Assembly: GCF_022267555.1 (NCBI RefSeq)
Contig: NZ_CP073586.1
Location: forward strand, 744,001-808,000
Direction: 5' to 3'
Length of the DNA: 64,000 bases
Origin: Proteiniphilum propionicum
GTDB taxonomy: Bacteria > Bacteroidota > Bacteroidia > Bacteroidales > Dysgonomonadaceae
Below are positions 46,089-55,640 of the stretch, in pieces. Position 1 is the stretch's first letter; each line of letters opens with the position of its first letter. Under the pieces are notes generated by a model, which was given only the letters and a program-made list of their open reading frames with translations, did no database searches and was not told the origin of the DNA. A program made the translations under genes and the position numbers.

Positions 46089-48392
46089 TTAGTTTATAAC
46101 AACTTCATCCAGATAAACCCATGTTTTTTGTCCTTGTCGCACGTGATATGGCGGACAAATTCCCGGATTTTTCACATCGATACGTATATATCTTGCAGAA
46201 ATATTACAGAGAAGGAGTGATTTATCTTCACTAAAAGTTCCTTCGCGAAATATTTCCTCATAAGGGGTTTTCAACTGTCCGATTTGATGGAAATTCTCAC
46301 TGTTTTCTGAAACAGATACTGTGAATTCGGATGGTTGATGCACCCCCATACCACTATTGGTTATGGTGCCAATGGAAAGAAACTGTAACGCCTGTACTGT
46401 CCCCAAATCAATAACAAACGAAAAATCAGTATCGTACCAACCCCTCCATTCAGAATCGGTGTGTTTCAAACTTCCCCGAACTCCGTTCACAAGCAACAAT
46501 AAATTTCCGCTTGTTCCTTTAATTTTTGCTGCTGTAGCTTTGTTGAAACGTATTGGAAACGACAACACCTCTCCCATTCGCAAACCGTTTTTAAATGCGG
46601 CGGCTTTTATAAAAGTATACTTATCCACAACTAAACTTTTTTCAAAAATATGCGATTGATGTGTAGGTTGTGACCCATCCACGGTATAATGCACTTGCAC
46701 ATCGGGACGGATACAACTTATCGATACTTCTAATCGTTTATCATCTATTGGGAGCACAAGGTGATCGAGGTTATACATAGATGCGGCAAAGGAGATACGC
46801 ATTGCCGCAAGCCTATCTGTAAATGCATCAAGCCGTGGTAAGAAATCATTCCAGTCTGCAGCATTTTTATCGCGCCACGCCATATCTGCAAAGGCTATCA
46901 AACGCGGGAAAACAAGATATAGTACATCTTCAGGCGATGAGCAAAATTCAGTCCAAAGTGAGGCCTGAACGCCCATCAAGAGGTTTTGCGCGTTTTTATC
47001 CCAGTCCGGTTGAACAGGTTCGTAATCGTAAACGTCTTTAAGCGTATTGTTCCCGAAATAGGTAAACGGCTCAAACCACTGAGGCCCCTGATATCGGATT
47101 AAATAAAGCTTTTTGGCAGGAGTCATTACAAACCTGTGTCCGAGTTTAGCTGCTTTTATCGCTTCTTGTCCATTGCCCTGCCAACCGAAAATTATTGCAT
47201 TTTCAGGAATTTTACTATTCGTCAGTTCATCCCAACCCATTACTTCCTTTCCTTTACTCTGAACATATTGACCGACACGTTTCATGAAATAACCTTGCAA
47301 TTCTTCTTCTGTTTGGATATTCTCTTTTTTCATTCTTAATTGGCATCGCGGGCATTTCTTCCAATAATACTTATTGGCTTCATCGCCGCCAAGATGAATG
47401 TATTTTGAAGGGAAGAGAACCATAATCTCATCCAAAACATCTTGGAGAAAAGTGAAAACACTGTCGTTTCCTGCACAGTAAATGTGTGAACGACCCTCTC
47501 CACCGCCAGGTATTACACCGAAAAACTCATCATCAACAGGACATGCTAATTCGGGATAAGCTGCCAGTGAAGAAACCGTATGGGCAGGCATCTCTATCTC
47601 TGGAATTACATCTATCTGACGATCAGCCGCAAAGCTCACTATTTTGCGGACATCATCCTGAGTGTAAAATCCACCAACTGTAGCCGGTTCATGCGCCTTT
47701 TGATTTCGCCTGTTCGGAAAAGGATAAACATTACGGTTTACGCACCACGCTCCAATACCGGTAAGTCTTGGGTATTTTTTGATTTCAATTCTCCAGCCAT
47801 TATCGTCAACCAAATGCAAATGAAGTATATTGAGTTTAAGCATTGACATTGCCTCAATGATTTTCAAAACCGTTTCCTTAGGAATAAAGTAACGCGACAC
47901 ATCCAACATTAATCCGCGATAGCCGAAACGCGGCTTATCTATTATTTCTCCGCATGGCACTTTCCACTCAATTTTCTTTATATTAATGCTGCCTTCAATA
48001 TCAGCAGGCAGCAACTGTCGTAAAGTTTGGAATGCATAAAAAAATCCGGCATTTGTTGATGCTGAAATCTGAATTTTTGATGGATATACGTTCAGCTTAT
48101 AGCCTTCAAAAGGAATTGATCTGTCTGTTTTGAGCTGAATGTCTGATTTATTTGATTCCCCTGATATAATCACAGGTCGAAATCCAGCTGAACTAACAAA
48201 AATATCTGCAAAAATTTTTGCAGATATATATTGCTCTTCACTTTCAACCGAAATTGTGGTTTGCGGAGAAAAGTTAAAATAATCTTTGTTGTGCCTATGA
48301 GCTGATACAACTGGTGTAATATTATATGCCTTAACTAAAGGACTAAAAGCAGATATTAATATAAATACGAAAAAAAAACTTTTTTTCCTCAT
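46089..48392 (-). CDS. GH20 beta-N-acetylhexosaminidase
   Basis: A 767-residue exported exo-hydrolase removing terminal GlcNAc/GalNAc. It has a signal peptide (to about residue 22), then the GH20b alpha/beta domain (about 30-150). The TIM barrel carries 'YRGLMLDVSRYFIPKE', LNILHLHLVDDNGWRIEI and the catalytic Asp337-Glu338 pair in YIHLGGDEANKYYW. The C-terminus has a chitobiase-like segment (VQVHYTVDGSQPT) and an F5/8-type (discoidin, CBM32-like) domain at about 630-767. It is the first gene of the minus-strand locus. Confidence 0.95.
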   Translation of the reverse strand: MRKKSFFFVFILISAFSPLVKAYNITPVVSAHRHNKDYFNFSPQTTISVESEEQYISAKIFADIFVSSAGFRPVIISGESNKSDIQLKTDRSIPFEGYKLNVYPSKIQISASTNAGFFYAFQTLRQLLPADIEGSINIKKIEWKVPCGEIIDKPRFGYRGLMLDVSRYFIPKETVLKIIEAMSMLKLNILHLHLVDDNGWRIEIKKYPRLTGIGAWCVNRNVYPFPNRRNQKAHEPATVGGFYTQDDVRKIVSFAADRQIDVIPEIEMPAHTVSSLAAYPELACPVDDEFFGVIPGGGEGRSHIYCAGNDSVFTFLQDVLDEIMVLFPSKYIHLGGDEANKYYWKKCPRCQLRMKKENIQTEEELQGYFMKRVGQYVQSKGKEVMGWDELTNSKIPENAIIFGWQGNGQEAIKAAKLGHRFVMTPAKKLYLIRYQGPQWFEPFTYFGNNTLKDVYDYEPVQPDWDKNAQNLLMGVQASLWTEFCSSPEDVLYLVFPRLIAFADMAWRDKNAADWNDFLPRLDAFTDRLAAMRISFAASMYNLDHLVLPIDDKRLEVSISCIRPDVQVHYTVDGSQPTHQSHIFEKSLVVDKYTFIKAAAFKNGLRMGEVLSFPIRFNKATAAKIKGTSGNLLLLVNGVRGSLKHTDSEWRGWYDTDFSFVIDLGTVQALQFLSIGTITNSGMGVHQPSEFTVSVSENSENFHQIGQLKTPYEEIFREGTFSEDKSLLLCNISARYIRIDVKNPGICPPYHVRQGQKTWVYLDEVVIN

Positions 48393-48473
48393 GTAATCTT
48401 AAAATTAGCATTTTGAAATAAAAGACAAGATCATAGTTTATTAAAAAAACTCACATATAGGGATATATTGATA

Positions 48474-48492
48474 AATGTCATTAAATGACATT
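48474..48492. promoter_or_regulatory. Perfect 19-bp palindrome upstream of GH20
   Basis: AATGTCATT-A-AATGACATT, 9-bp arms around one base, 82 nt from the GH20 start codon. Candidate operator for the divergent regulator. Confidence 0.5.
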
Positions 48493-48845
48493 ACCGATTA
48501 GAACTATTATAATTTGTTTGAATGTTTTTGCGAAATTCTAAAAAAATTCGTGAAAGAATGTTCAAAAACATCTAATCTATTTCAAATAATATCTATTTAA
48601 CATATTCTCTTGCTTATAAAGGCCTATGATAATATATTGATATGTTTTAGCATTTTATTGATAACATGATATATAAGTCCACTTCTATAAGTATTTTTCA
48701 CGTAAAGTGGACCAAATGCATATTAAAATTAAATGTATCCTGTTAAATGTACAGGTTTATATTCAACGATGGAATAATTGTCCATGCGTGTATTTACATC
48801 CCAACTTATTTGAGATTCATTTAAAATAGAAGCAGGTTTCTCCGC

Positions 48846-48922
48846 AAATTAAGTTAAGGTTATATCTCCTTTATTTAATTGAGATAGTTAAGGGGTGGAT
48901 CTGATCTATAAATTAAGTTAAG
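48846..48922. repeat. 13-bp direct repeat upstream of the hybrid regulator
   Basis: AAATTAAGTTAAG at 48846-48858 and again at 48910-48922, 64 bp apart, with a related GATAGTTAAGG between. AraC-type regulators often bind direct repeats. Confidence 0.5.
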
Positions 48923-48995
48923 ATAGTAGTTGAAGAGCACAATTATGAGACAAAATTTATTAAGAAAAAAACATCATTTATCAGTTTCAATTAGC

Positions 48996-49003
48996 TAATT
49001 TTG
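48996..49003 (+). promoter_or_regulatory. -7 box (TAATTTTG) upstream of the hybrid regulator
   Basis: Full TAnnTTTG match 29 nt before ATG 49033; -33 element unclear. Confidence 0.4.
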
Positions 49004-49032
49004 TAGAATGAAAACGAAAGGGGAAAATTTTT

Positions 49033-52000
49033 ATGAGCTATACATTTAGAAACCGGTTTTTAATTTTTATAGCTATCTTATTTTATCTTTTACCGTTATT
49101 TACAAAAGCTCAAAATAACAACTTCTACAATTTCCATACTTTTTCTCTTAAGGATGGATTGACACAATCTACAGTATATGCTATTTTACGTGATAATAAT
49201 GGCTATTTGTGGATTGGCACAGGTGCTGGGTTGAGTCGTTTTGACGGTCAACTAACCACCAGATATTTTGCTTCTATTAATGACAGCGAAACAATTCCCG
49301 GAAACCGTATCTTTTCTATCATTGATGATACAATGGGCAATGTATGGATAGCTACTTCCGGAGGATTAGTGCGCTTCGATGATAATAAAAATATCTTTGA
49401 GCGTCAGGAAATCAATGGAAAACCAATTATCGGAAACACTTTATCTGTTTTACCTGATGGCATTTTTTGCACCTCTGTCGACTCGTTTTACAAATATGAT
49501 TACAAAACAAAAAAATGGCAAACACTACCTGTAAAAAGTAAAAATAAAGTTGATTTATTTTTCACAAGTACTGTTATGCTGAGTAATAACAAATTCTTAT
49601 TAAGCGCCCGGCACAAGAATTTGTATCTTTACGATATCAACACAGGCGAATTCTGTGAAGCTGCATTTTACGAAGGAAAACATGATGTGAACAAAGTTTA
49701 TCTCGATAATCAAAATCTCATTTGGGTTGCACCATACGGCGAAGGGCTCATGTGCTATTCACAAACAGGACAACTGATTAAAATCTACAATACCGCTAAC
49801 TCCGGCTTGAACAACAATGTGGTATTAGATATTATTGAGCACAACGGCAGCCTATGGATTGGAACTGACGGAGGAGGGATTAATATTCTGAATACTGCTA
49901 ACGATGAGTTTTCTCATTTACTGCCTATCCCGGAGAAAACATCTTCATTCCCTGCAAGGGCTATCGCTTCACTTTACAAAGACAAATGGAATAATCTTTG
50001 GGTAGGCAGTATTCGCAACGGATTAATTGAAGTCAAATCAGTATTTATGACTACTTACCTGCAAACTACATTTGGCAACCCTCATGGACTAAGCAGTTCT
50101 ACCGTTATCTCATTACTGCAGGAGGACGACAGTACCATTTGGATTGGAACAGACGGAGGTGGGATTAACAAATTTAATCCTAAAAACAGAAGTTTTGAAC
50201 ATTTTCAGGCTTCAATTGGCGACAAAGTTTCCTCAATTGTGAAACATACAAAAGATGAGTTGTTGATTTCGGTTTTTGGGCAGGGTGTTTATTATTTTAA
50301 CAAAAAAACCGGTCGGAAACGTCGTTTGATAGTGATGAATGAAAAGGAAGATTTTCGTGTGCTCAGATCTGGCTATACAGCAACCTTGCAAACCAATGAT
50401 GGCATACATTATCTAATTCTTTCCGATAGTATCTATGAATATGACAGCCGGAATAATTCATTCACAATAATACATTTAGAGAAAAATATCTCTGAACAAA
50501 GTCATGTGATACGACAGGTAATATCTGATACTAATTGCAGATTTTTATTCACTGCAAACACCCTGTATTCACGTACTGAAAATAAAGAGTGGAAAAAAAT
50601 GATTTCATTCCCTTCGGAGGAGATTATTGGGACTGTTGCACTCGGCTATGGTGAGACCTTATGGATTGGTACAAACTACGGGCTTAATCGTTTTAATCCA
50701 CATACAGATAGTGTGGCACATACAATTCCATTACCTTACGAAAGTTCCATCACATCTCTTATATGTGATTACCAAAATCGTCTATGGATAGGTACAAATG
50801 GTACATTATGGGTATATTATGTTAACGAAAACCGTTTTGAACAATTCGATGTGTCAAGTGGAGCCATACCTAATGAGTATATGCCACGCTCAGTTATGAT
50901 CTCCGGCAGTGGAAATATCTATATGGGTGGAGTAAACGGACTATTGTTTATTGACAAGAATATTATTCCATCAAAAACTACACAACCGGAAATTCAACTT
51001 AATGAGGTAATTTGTAACGATAATTTGCGTCAAAAACTTTATACAGCCGGAAAAAATATTGGGGAACCACCACGCTTAAAATTAGCTTGGAACAAATCAT
51101 CGATAACTATGCAAATAATGGTTCCGGAAAAAGATATTTTCAGAAAACGTTTGTTTCATTACTATATTTCAGGATTTTCCGGTAAGCCAATTGAGACTGA
51201 AGACCAAAATATTACTCTGCAGTCACTTCCCTCAGGCAACTTTACTATTTCTGTATCGTGCAATTTAGCTAATGGCTTATGGAGTGACCCGCAAAAAATC
51301 CTATATCTTTCCGTATTGCAGCCCTGGTGGAAAAGTAGCTGGTTCATCGCTCTTTTTACTCTTGCTGCTTTGGCTGGTATCATTTTGACTGTATTTTGGT
51401 ATATTCGCAAAAAAGAGAATGCTCATAAATGGCAACTAGTTATGCATGAGCAGGAAGTTTATGAAGAAAGGCTGCGGTTTCTTACCAATATAAGTCATGA
51501 ATTACGCACACCACTAACACTTATTTATACGCCGCTAAAACGAATTATAAATCGGTTGCCTGAAACAGGAACAGGAACAGGAACAGAAAATGAAAAAAAT
51601 GAAATTACCGGGATTTACAAACAGGCAGCAAAAATGAAAGAGATTATCGATATGGTGCTCGATATGCGTAAAATTGAAACAGGTAATGAAAAGCTAAACA
51701 TCGAATTATATCCGCTGCACGAATGGATTATAGATACGGTAGAGTATTTTTCTGAAGAGATGAAGTACAATGAAATTACCCTTAAGTACAATTTTGACGA
51801 ACATGTAGATAAAATTTCTTTTGACAAGAGAAAATGCGCCATAGTCTTATCTAATCTTTTATCCAATGCGCTAAAATTTGGCGGATTCAAAGGCAATATA
51901 ACCATAAGTACCAAGTTGAGCAAAATTGAAAATTGTGTTCGAATATCTGTCTCGGATGAAGGTAAAGGGCTGAATGATTTAGATACCGACCGGTTATTTT

Positions 52001-53031
52001 CATGGTTCTATCAGGGAAAGCACGAGTATGGGGGGAGCGGTATCGGCTTGGCTTTTTCAAAGAAGTATGTTGAAATGCACAAAGGAAAAATTGGTGCACA
52101 AAGCAACAAAAATGGAGTAGGAGCAACTTTTTATTTCGAATTGCCTTTAAATCAACATCAGCTTAATAACGATGTTACCATAAAAGCTCAATGCAACGAG
52201 CTAACTGATAACGAGAACGATTCATCATATTCACAATATAAAGCAATACCTCGTTTCAACACCTCAAAGCTCTCTTTGTTGGTTGTTGAAGACAATCCTG
52301 AATTGCTCATCTTCTTAAAACAAAATTTCAGAGACACATTTCACACCGTTTTAACTGCAACAAATGGTGTAAATGCATTAGAAATAATTCGCAGTATGCA
52401 ACCCGACATTATTTTGAGTGATGTTGTTATGCCTCGTATGGATGGTTTTGATCTTTGCCGTATTGTAAAATCGGATATCTCCATAAGCCACATTCCTGTG
52501 GTGCTGCTCACTGCACGTACCGGTTCAGAGGATACGTTACTGGGATATAAGCTTGGTGCGGATGCTTATGTAACGAAACCTTTCGATATTGATTTTCTTC
52601 AAACCATACTCGAAAATCAACTTAACGCTAGAGAACAAATCAGGGTGCAATATAAATCTAAAGCTACTGTTATGCAACCTCATGAAATAACTTTCAGTAA
52701 TGCCGATGAGCACTTTATACAAAAACTTAACGCGCTTATTGAAAAACATTTAGATGACTCAAAATTCAACGTCCCATATATTGCCACGGAAATGGGGATG
52801 AGCCGGGCATCGCTTTACAACAAGATGAAAGAGTTACTGAATATCGGGGTAAATGATTATATAAATCGAATAAAACTTGAAAGAGCGGCTTTTTTATTAA
52901 CCTCAAATCCAGATTTAGAGATCGCAGAAATTGCATCGAGAATGGGCTTCTCATCCCAACAATATTTCAGCACAAGTTTTAAACAATACAAAGGTGTTTC
53001 GCCGAGTGAATATCGGAAAAGGGAGCCCTGA
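49033..53031 (+). CDS. Hybrid two-component system sensor/regulator (HTCS)
   Basis: A one-protein glycan sensor and activator, 1332 residues. Domain order: signal peptide (to about 27), then two periplasmic seven-bladed beta-propellers made of Reg_prop repeats (many 'LWIGT.GG.N.F' units). A Y_Y_Y domain follows (about 690-765) and one TM helix (about 773-795). The HisKA domain has His822 in NISHELRTP. The HATPase has LLSNALKFGG and GGSGIGLAF. The receiver has Asp1130 in ILSDVVMPRMDGFDL. A C-terminal AraC domain has two helix-turn-helices (MGMSRASLYNKM; MGFSSQQYFSTSFK). It presumably activates the divergent locus. Confidence 0.97.
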   Translation: MSYTFRNRFLIFIAILFYLLPLFTKAQNNNFYNFHTFSLKDGLTQSTVYAILRDNNGYLWIGTGAGLSRFDGQLTTRYFASINDSETIPGNRIFSIIDDTMGNVWIATSGGLVRFDDNKNIFERQEINGKPIIGNTLSVLPDGIFCTSVDSFYKYDYKTKKWQTLPVKSKNKVDLFFTSTVMLSNNKFLLSARHKNLYLYDINTGEFCEAAFYEGKHDVNKVYLDNQNLIWVAPYGEGLMCYSQTGQLIKIYNTANSGLNNNVVLDIIEHNGSLWIGTDGGGINILNTANDEFSHLLPIPEKTSSFPARAIASLYKDKWNNLWVGSIRNGLIEVKSVFMTTYLQTTFGNPHGLSSSTVISLLQEDDSTIWIGTDGGGINKFNPKNRSFEHFQASIGDKVSSIVKHTKDELLISVFGQGVYYFNKKTGRKRRLIVMNEKEDFRVLRSGYTATLQTNDGIHYLILSDSIYEYDSRNNSFTIIHLEKNISEQSHVIRQVISDTNCRFLFTANTLYSRTENKEWKKMISFPSEEIIGTVALGYGETLWIGTNYGLNRFNPHTDSVAHTIPLPYESSITSLICDYQNRLWIGTNGTLWVYYVNENRFEQFDVSSGAIPNEYMPRSVMISGSGNIYMGGVNGLLFIDKNIIPSKTTQPEIQLNEVICNDNLRQKLYTAGKNIGEPPRLKLAWNKSSITMQIMVPEKDIFRKRLFHYYISGFSGKPIETEDQNITLQSLPSGNFTISVSCNLANGLWSDPQKILYLSVLQPWWKSSWFIALFTLAALAGIILTVFWYIRKKENAHKWQLVMHEQEVYEERLRFLTNISHELRTPLTLIYTPLKRIINRLPETGTGTGTENEKNEITGIYKQAAKMKEIIDMVLDMRKIETGNEKLNIELYPLHEWIIDTVEYFSEEMKYNEITLKYNFDEHVDKISFDKRKCAIVLSNLLSNALKFGGFKGNITISTKLSKIENCVRISVSDEGKGLNDLDTDRLFSWFYQGKHEYGGSGIGLAFSKKYVEMHKGKIGAQSNKNGVGATFYFELPLNQHQLNNDVTIKAQCNELTDNENDSSYSQYKAIPRFNTSKLSLLVVEDNPELLIFLKQNFRDTFHTVLTATNGVNALEIIRSMQPDIILSDVVMPRMDGFDLCRIVKSDISISHIPVVLLTARTGSEDTLLGYKLGADAYVTKPFDIDFLQTILENQLNAREQIRVQYKSKATVMQPHEITFSNADEHFIQKLNALIEKHLDDSKFNVPYIATEMGMSRASLYNKMKELLNIGVNDYINRIKLERAAFLLTSNPDLEIAEIASRMGFSSQQYFSTSFKQYKGVSPSEYRKREP
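51565..51588 (+). repeat. Hexanucleotide repeat (ACAGGA)3 plus ACAGAA inside the HTCS kinase domain
   Basis: In-frame tandem repeat coding TGTGTGTE at residues 845-852, 23 residues after the phospho-His. This is where the two DHp helices turn. Unit gain or loss would keep the frame. Confidence 0.85.
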
Positions 53032-53203
53032 CGTGATGTAACCATTTCTCTGAACCTGATTCCTTTCGGCACTATGATGAAAATGGGCACCAGCACGATC
53101 AGTGCGGAGGCAATACATTGGGAAAAACATTGAAAATCCGTCTATTCTCTTTTCTCGGAACAAGCGGAGTGCAAGGATATATGAATATATTCAAAAAAAC
53201 CAC

Positions 53204-53974
53204 TCAGCGGATCTCTTGAATAAGTTTTTTCACTGCTCTTTCAATCGTCTTTTCACTCTTAAGCAGAGAGATGAATTTGCTACCTATTATTGCTCCCGAA
53301 GCTTCCCTGCAGGCAGCATCATATGTCTCTTTATTTGATATTCCAAAACCTATCAGGCGGGGATTCTTTAACTGCATCGCATTTACCCGCCGGAAATATT
53401 CGAGACTATCCTCACTAAAGGTGTCTTTGGCGCCGGTCACCGAAGCATTGGAGACCATGTAGATAAAGCCGGAAGTATGTCTGTCTATCTGCCTGATCCG
53501 TTCTTCCGATGTTTCAGGAGTAATAAGCATTATCATTCGAAGGCCATACTCTTTAGCAATGAATTTATAAGATTCCATATATTCGGCAAAAGGTAAATCG
53601 GGAATGATAAGACCGTCAATTCCGCATCTGGCTGCTTCCCTGCAATAATTATCGAACCCAAACTGAATTACCGGGTTGAGATACCCCATCAGCACCAGAG
53701 GGATCGATACCGACTGCCGCACATCGGTCAGTTGTGAAAAAAGAGTTTTCACGCTCATACCGTTACAGAGCGACTGCGCTCCAGAAGCCTGTATTACGGG
53801 TCCATCGGCCATGGGATCGCTAAACGGCACACCAATCTCAAGCAAATCCGCTCCATGTTTCTCAAGCGCCTGTATTACACCAACTGTATCGTCTAATTGC
53901 GGATATCCTGCGGTAAAATAGACCGATAAGATATTCTTTCCTTTCTCTTTAAATAATTGATCAATCCTGTTCAT
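53204..53974 (-). CDS. trpA: Tryptophan synthase alpha chain
   Basis: Cleaves indole-3-glycerol phosphate to indole, which channels to TrpB; 256 residues. Motifs are LEIGVPFSDPMADGPVIQ (catalytic Glu/Asp), IPLVLMGYLNPV, GIDGLIIPDLPFAE and GFIYMVSNASVTGA. The C-terminal GFGISNKETYDAACREASGAIIGS phosphate-binding loop is also present. It is the last gene of the trp operon, convergent with the HTCS gene. Confidence 0.96.
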   Translation of the reverse strand: MNRIDQLFKEKGKNILSVYFTAGYPQLDDTVGVIQALEKHGADLLEIGVPFSDPMADGPVIQASGAQSLCNGMSVKTLFSQLTDVRQSVSIPLVLMGYLNPVIQFGFDNYCREAARCGIDGLIIPDLPFAEYMESYKFIAKEYGLRMIMLITPETSEERIRQIDRHTSGFIYMVSNASVTGAKDTFSEDSLEYFRRVNAMQLKNPRLIGFGISNKETYDAACREASGAIIGSKFISLLKSEKTIERAVKKLIQEIR

Positions 53975-54037
53975 ATCTGATTATTTCACTAAATTTAAAC
54001 TTATTCTGCCACCTTCGCACCTCACCAAAAACCGGAC

Positions 54038-54649
54038 TTAACGGAAGTGTTCTATTAATATTCTTATTAATTCAATATCTTTAATTGCCGGGGCAATCTC
54101 AAAACGACTGTTCACATCGATTCCTATATACTTGGGATGTGAAAAATATTTCACTGACTCTGCATCTTCCGGTGAGATACCGCCACTTAACAGAAAAGGT
54201 GTTCCGCCACGGTAATCCAAAAGCAGCTCACGGTTGAATTTCCTGCCGGTACCACCATAAAGCGGTGATTTTGTATCGAAGAGAAAATAGTCGCAACAAC
54301 CTTCATAACGTTCCGTAAGCACTATGGGGAAGGGCTCATCTATGCTTATTCCAAATGATTTTATCACCGAAAAGCCTTTATCTCTCAACGCATTGCAATA
54401 TGCAGGAGATTCATTTCCGTGCAATTGCAAAATCTGCAAGCGGTTATTATCAGCCAATGCAAGAAGAGAATCGATATCCTCATCCACAAAAATGCCTACT
54501 CTCTTCACCTTCTCCGGGATATAGGCCAATTTTCCACCTGTGTAGCGGAGCGACTTCCTGTAAAAGATAAATCCCATCCAATCCACCCCCAGCTGTTCTA
54601 CTTTGCGAATGTTCTCTTCATCGCGCATACCACACACCTTGATGATCAT
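54038..54649 (-). CDS. trpF: Phosphoribosylanthranilate isomerase
   Basis: Amadori rearrangement step of tryptophan synthesis; 203 residues, normal. The N-terminus MIIKVCGMRDEENIR holds the catalytic Cys, VGIFVDEDIDSLL and LQLHGNESPAYCN follow, and YFLFDTKS has the catalytic Asp. The phosphate loop is 'PFLLSGGISPEDAESV' and 'GIDVNSRFEIAP'. Separate from trpC, unlike the fused enterobacterial enzyme. Gap to trpA 63 nt. Confidence 0.95.
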   Translation of the reverse strand: MIIKVCGMRDEENIRKVEQLGVDWMGFIFYRKSLRYTGGKLAYIPEKVKRVGIFVDEDIDSLLALADNNRLQILQLHGNESPAYCNALRDKGFSVIKSFGISIDEPFPIVLTERYEGCCDYFLFDTKSPLYGGTGRKFNRELLLDYRGGTPFLLSGGISPEDAESVKYFSHPKYIGIDVNSRFEIAPAIKDIELIRILIEHFR

Positions 54650-54736
54650 TTTTCAATTCTTTTATTCATGCTTCATCGTTATTAACTTATACGGCTCCTC
54701 TTTATTATCCACTAAATTCAAGTTACTCACTATGAA

Positions 54737-55543
54737 TTACCTGGCATTGCCGTTACTACCGGTAATATCATCTATCATCTCTTTCAGGCTCTTTCCTGGA
54801 TTATCGCCCTTCATAAAATGTTCTCCGATAAGGAAACCACGATACCCTGCCTCTCTCAACTCTTTAACGATTGCAGCATCAGAAATGCCGCTTTCTGAAA
54901 TCAGAATAGCCTCTTCCGGAAGTAGCTCTGCCATACTGAACGACTTCTGCAAGTCGGTCACAAAACTTTCCAGATTACGATTATTTATACCGATAAGAGT
55001 GTTAAGCGGAGTGATATAGTCCACCTCTCGTTCATCGTGTAGTTCCAGCAAGACCTCCAGTTGCAGGTCGCAGGCCAGTTGAGTTAGCTCTATGCATTCC
55101 TTCTTTGTAATAGCTGCCGCAATAAGCAGTACAGCGCTAGCACCTGCCAGTTTTGCTTCAAACAGCTGGTACTCATCTATGATGAACTCTTTCCGCATTA
55201 CAGGAATCTTCACTCCACAGGATGCCTTTTCCAGATCTTCCATCGTTCCTCCAAAGTATCTCTCATCAGTGAGAACAGATAGTGCCGAAGCACCTGAGGA
55301 CTCATATTCCTTTGTCACCCTGCTCACATCGGCAGAACGGTACAGCCACCCCTTGCTTGGAGAACGACGCTTAAATTCTGCTATGATTCCTGTTTCTGAA
55401 AATTCCAAAGCTGTTTTCAATGAATAGAAGGGGATAACGGCATCCTCAAGCTGCTTTTCCAGGAAGGGGAAGGGCTGCTTTTCCTTTCTCCGGGCAACTT
55501 CTGTTCTTTTATGTATAATGATCTCTCTTAATATATCTTTCAT
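54737..55543 (-). CDS. trpC: Indole-3-glycerol phosphate synthase
   Basis: Ring-closing decarboxylase, 268 residues. Motifs: IIAEFKRRSPSKGWL (catalytic Glu/Lys and SPSKG), SALSVLTDERYFGGTMEDL, 'VPVMRKEFIIDEYQLFEAKLAGASAVLLI' (here IPVMRKEF), IGINNRNLESF and ISESGISDAAIVKEL. Start codon at 55543 gives the typical MKDILREIIIHKRTEV N-terminus. Gap to trpF 87 nt. Confidence 0.95.
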   Translation of the reverse strand: MKDILREIIIHKRTEVARRKEKQPFPFLEKQLEDAVIPFYSLKTALEFSETGIIAEFKRRSPSKGWLYRSADVSRVTKEYESSGASALSVLTDERYFGGTMEDLEKASCGVKIPVMRKEFIIDEYQLFEAKLAGASAVLLIAAAITKKECIELTQLACDLQLEVLLELHDEREVDYITPLNTLIGINNRNLESFVTDLQKSFSMAELLPEEAILISESGISDAAIVKELREAGYRGFLIGEHFMKGDNPGKSLKEMIDDITGSNGNAR

Positions 55544-55640
55544 CTGTCGTCTGCTTTCTGTTTACTGTTGTCTGATACCGGCTCACCTATGCGGAAAATA
55601 CTCCGGAACGGATTCAATGAACGTTATCCATATTCTCTTT

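Larger units (their letters stand above)
48393..49032. other. 640-bp divergent control region of the glycan locus
   Basis: No gene seen. It is AT-rich and full of symmetry: a 19-bp palindrome (48474-48492), a long-loop inverted repeat (48677-48712) and a 13-bp direct repeat (48846-48858, 48910-48922). A -7 box TAATTTTG at 48996-49003 precedes the regulator. These are the natural candidates for the hybrid two-component regulator's binding sites. Confidence 0.65.

Noticed and set aside
53032-53203. Coding-like fragment on the minus strand (ALIVLVPIFIIVPKGIRF) between HTCS and trpA
   Set aside because: Hydrophobic but short, overlaps the HTCS 3' end, and matches no family I recognise; probably chance.
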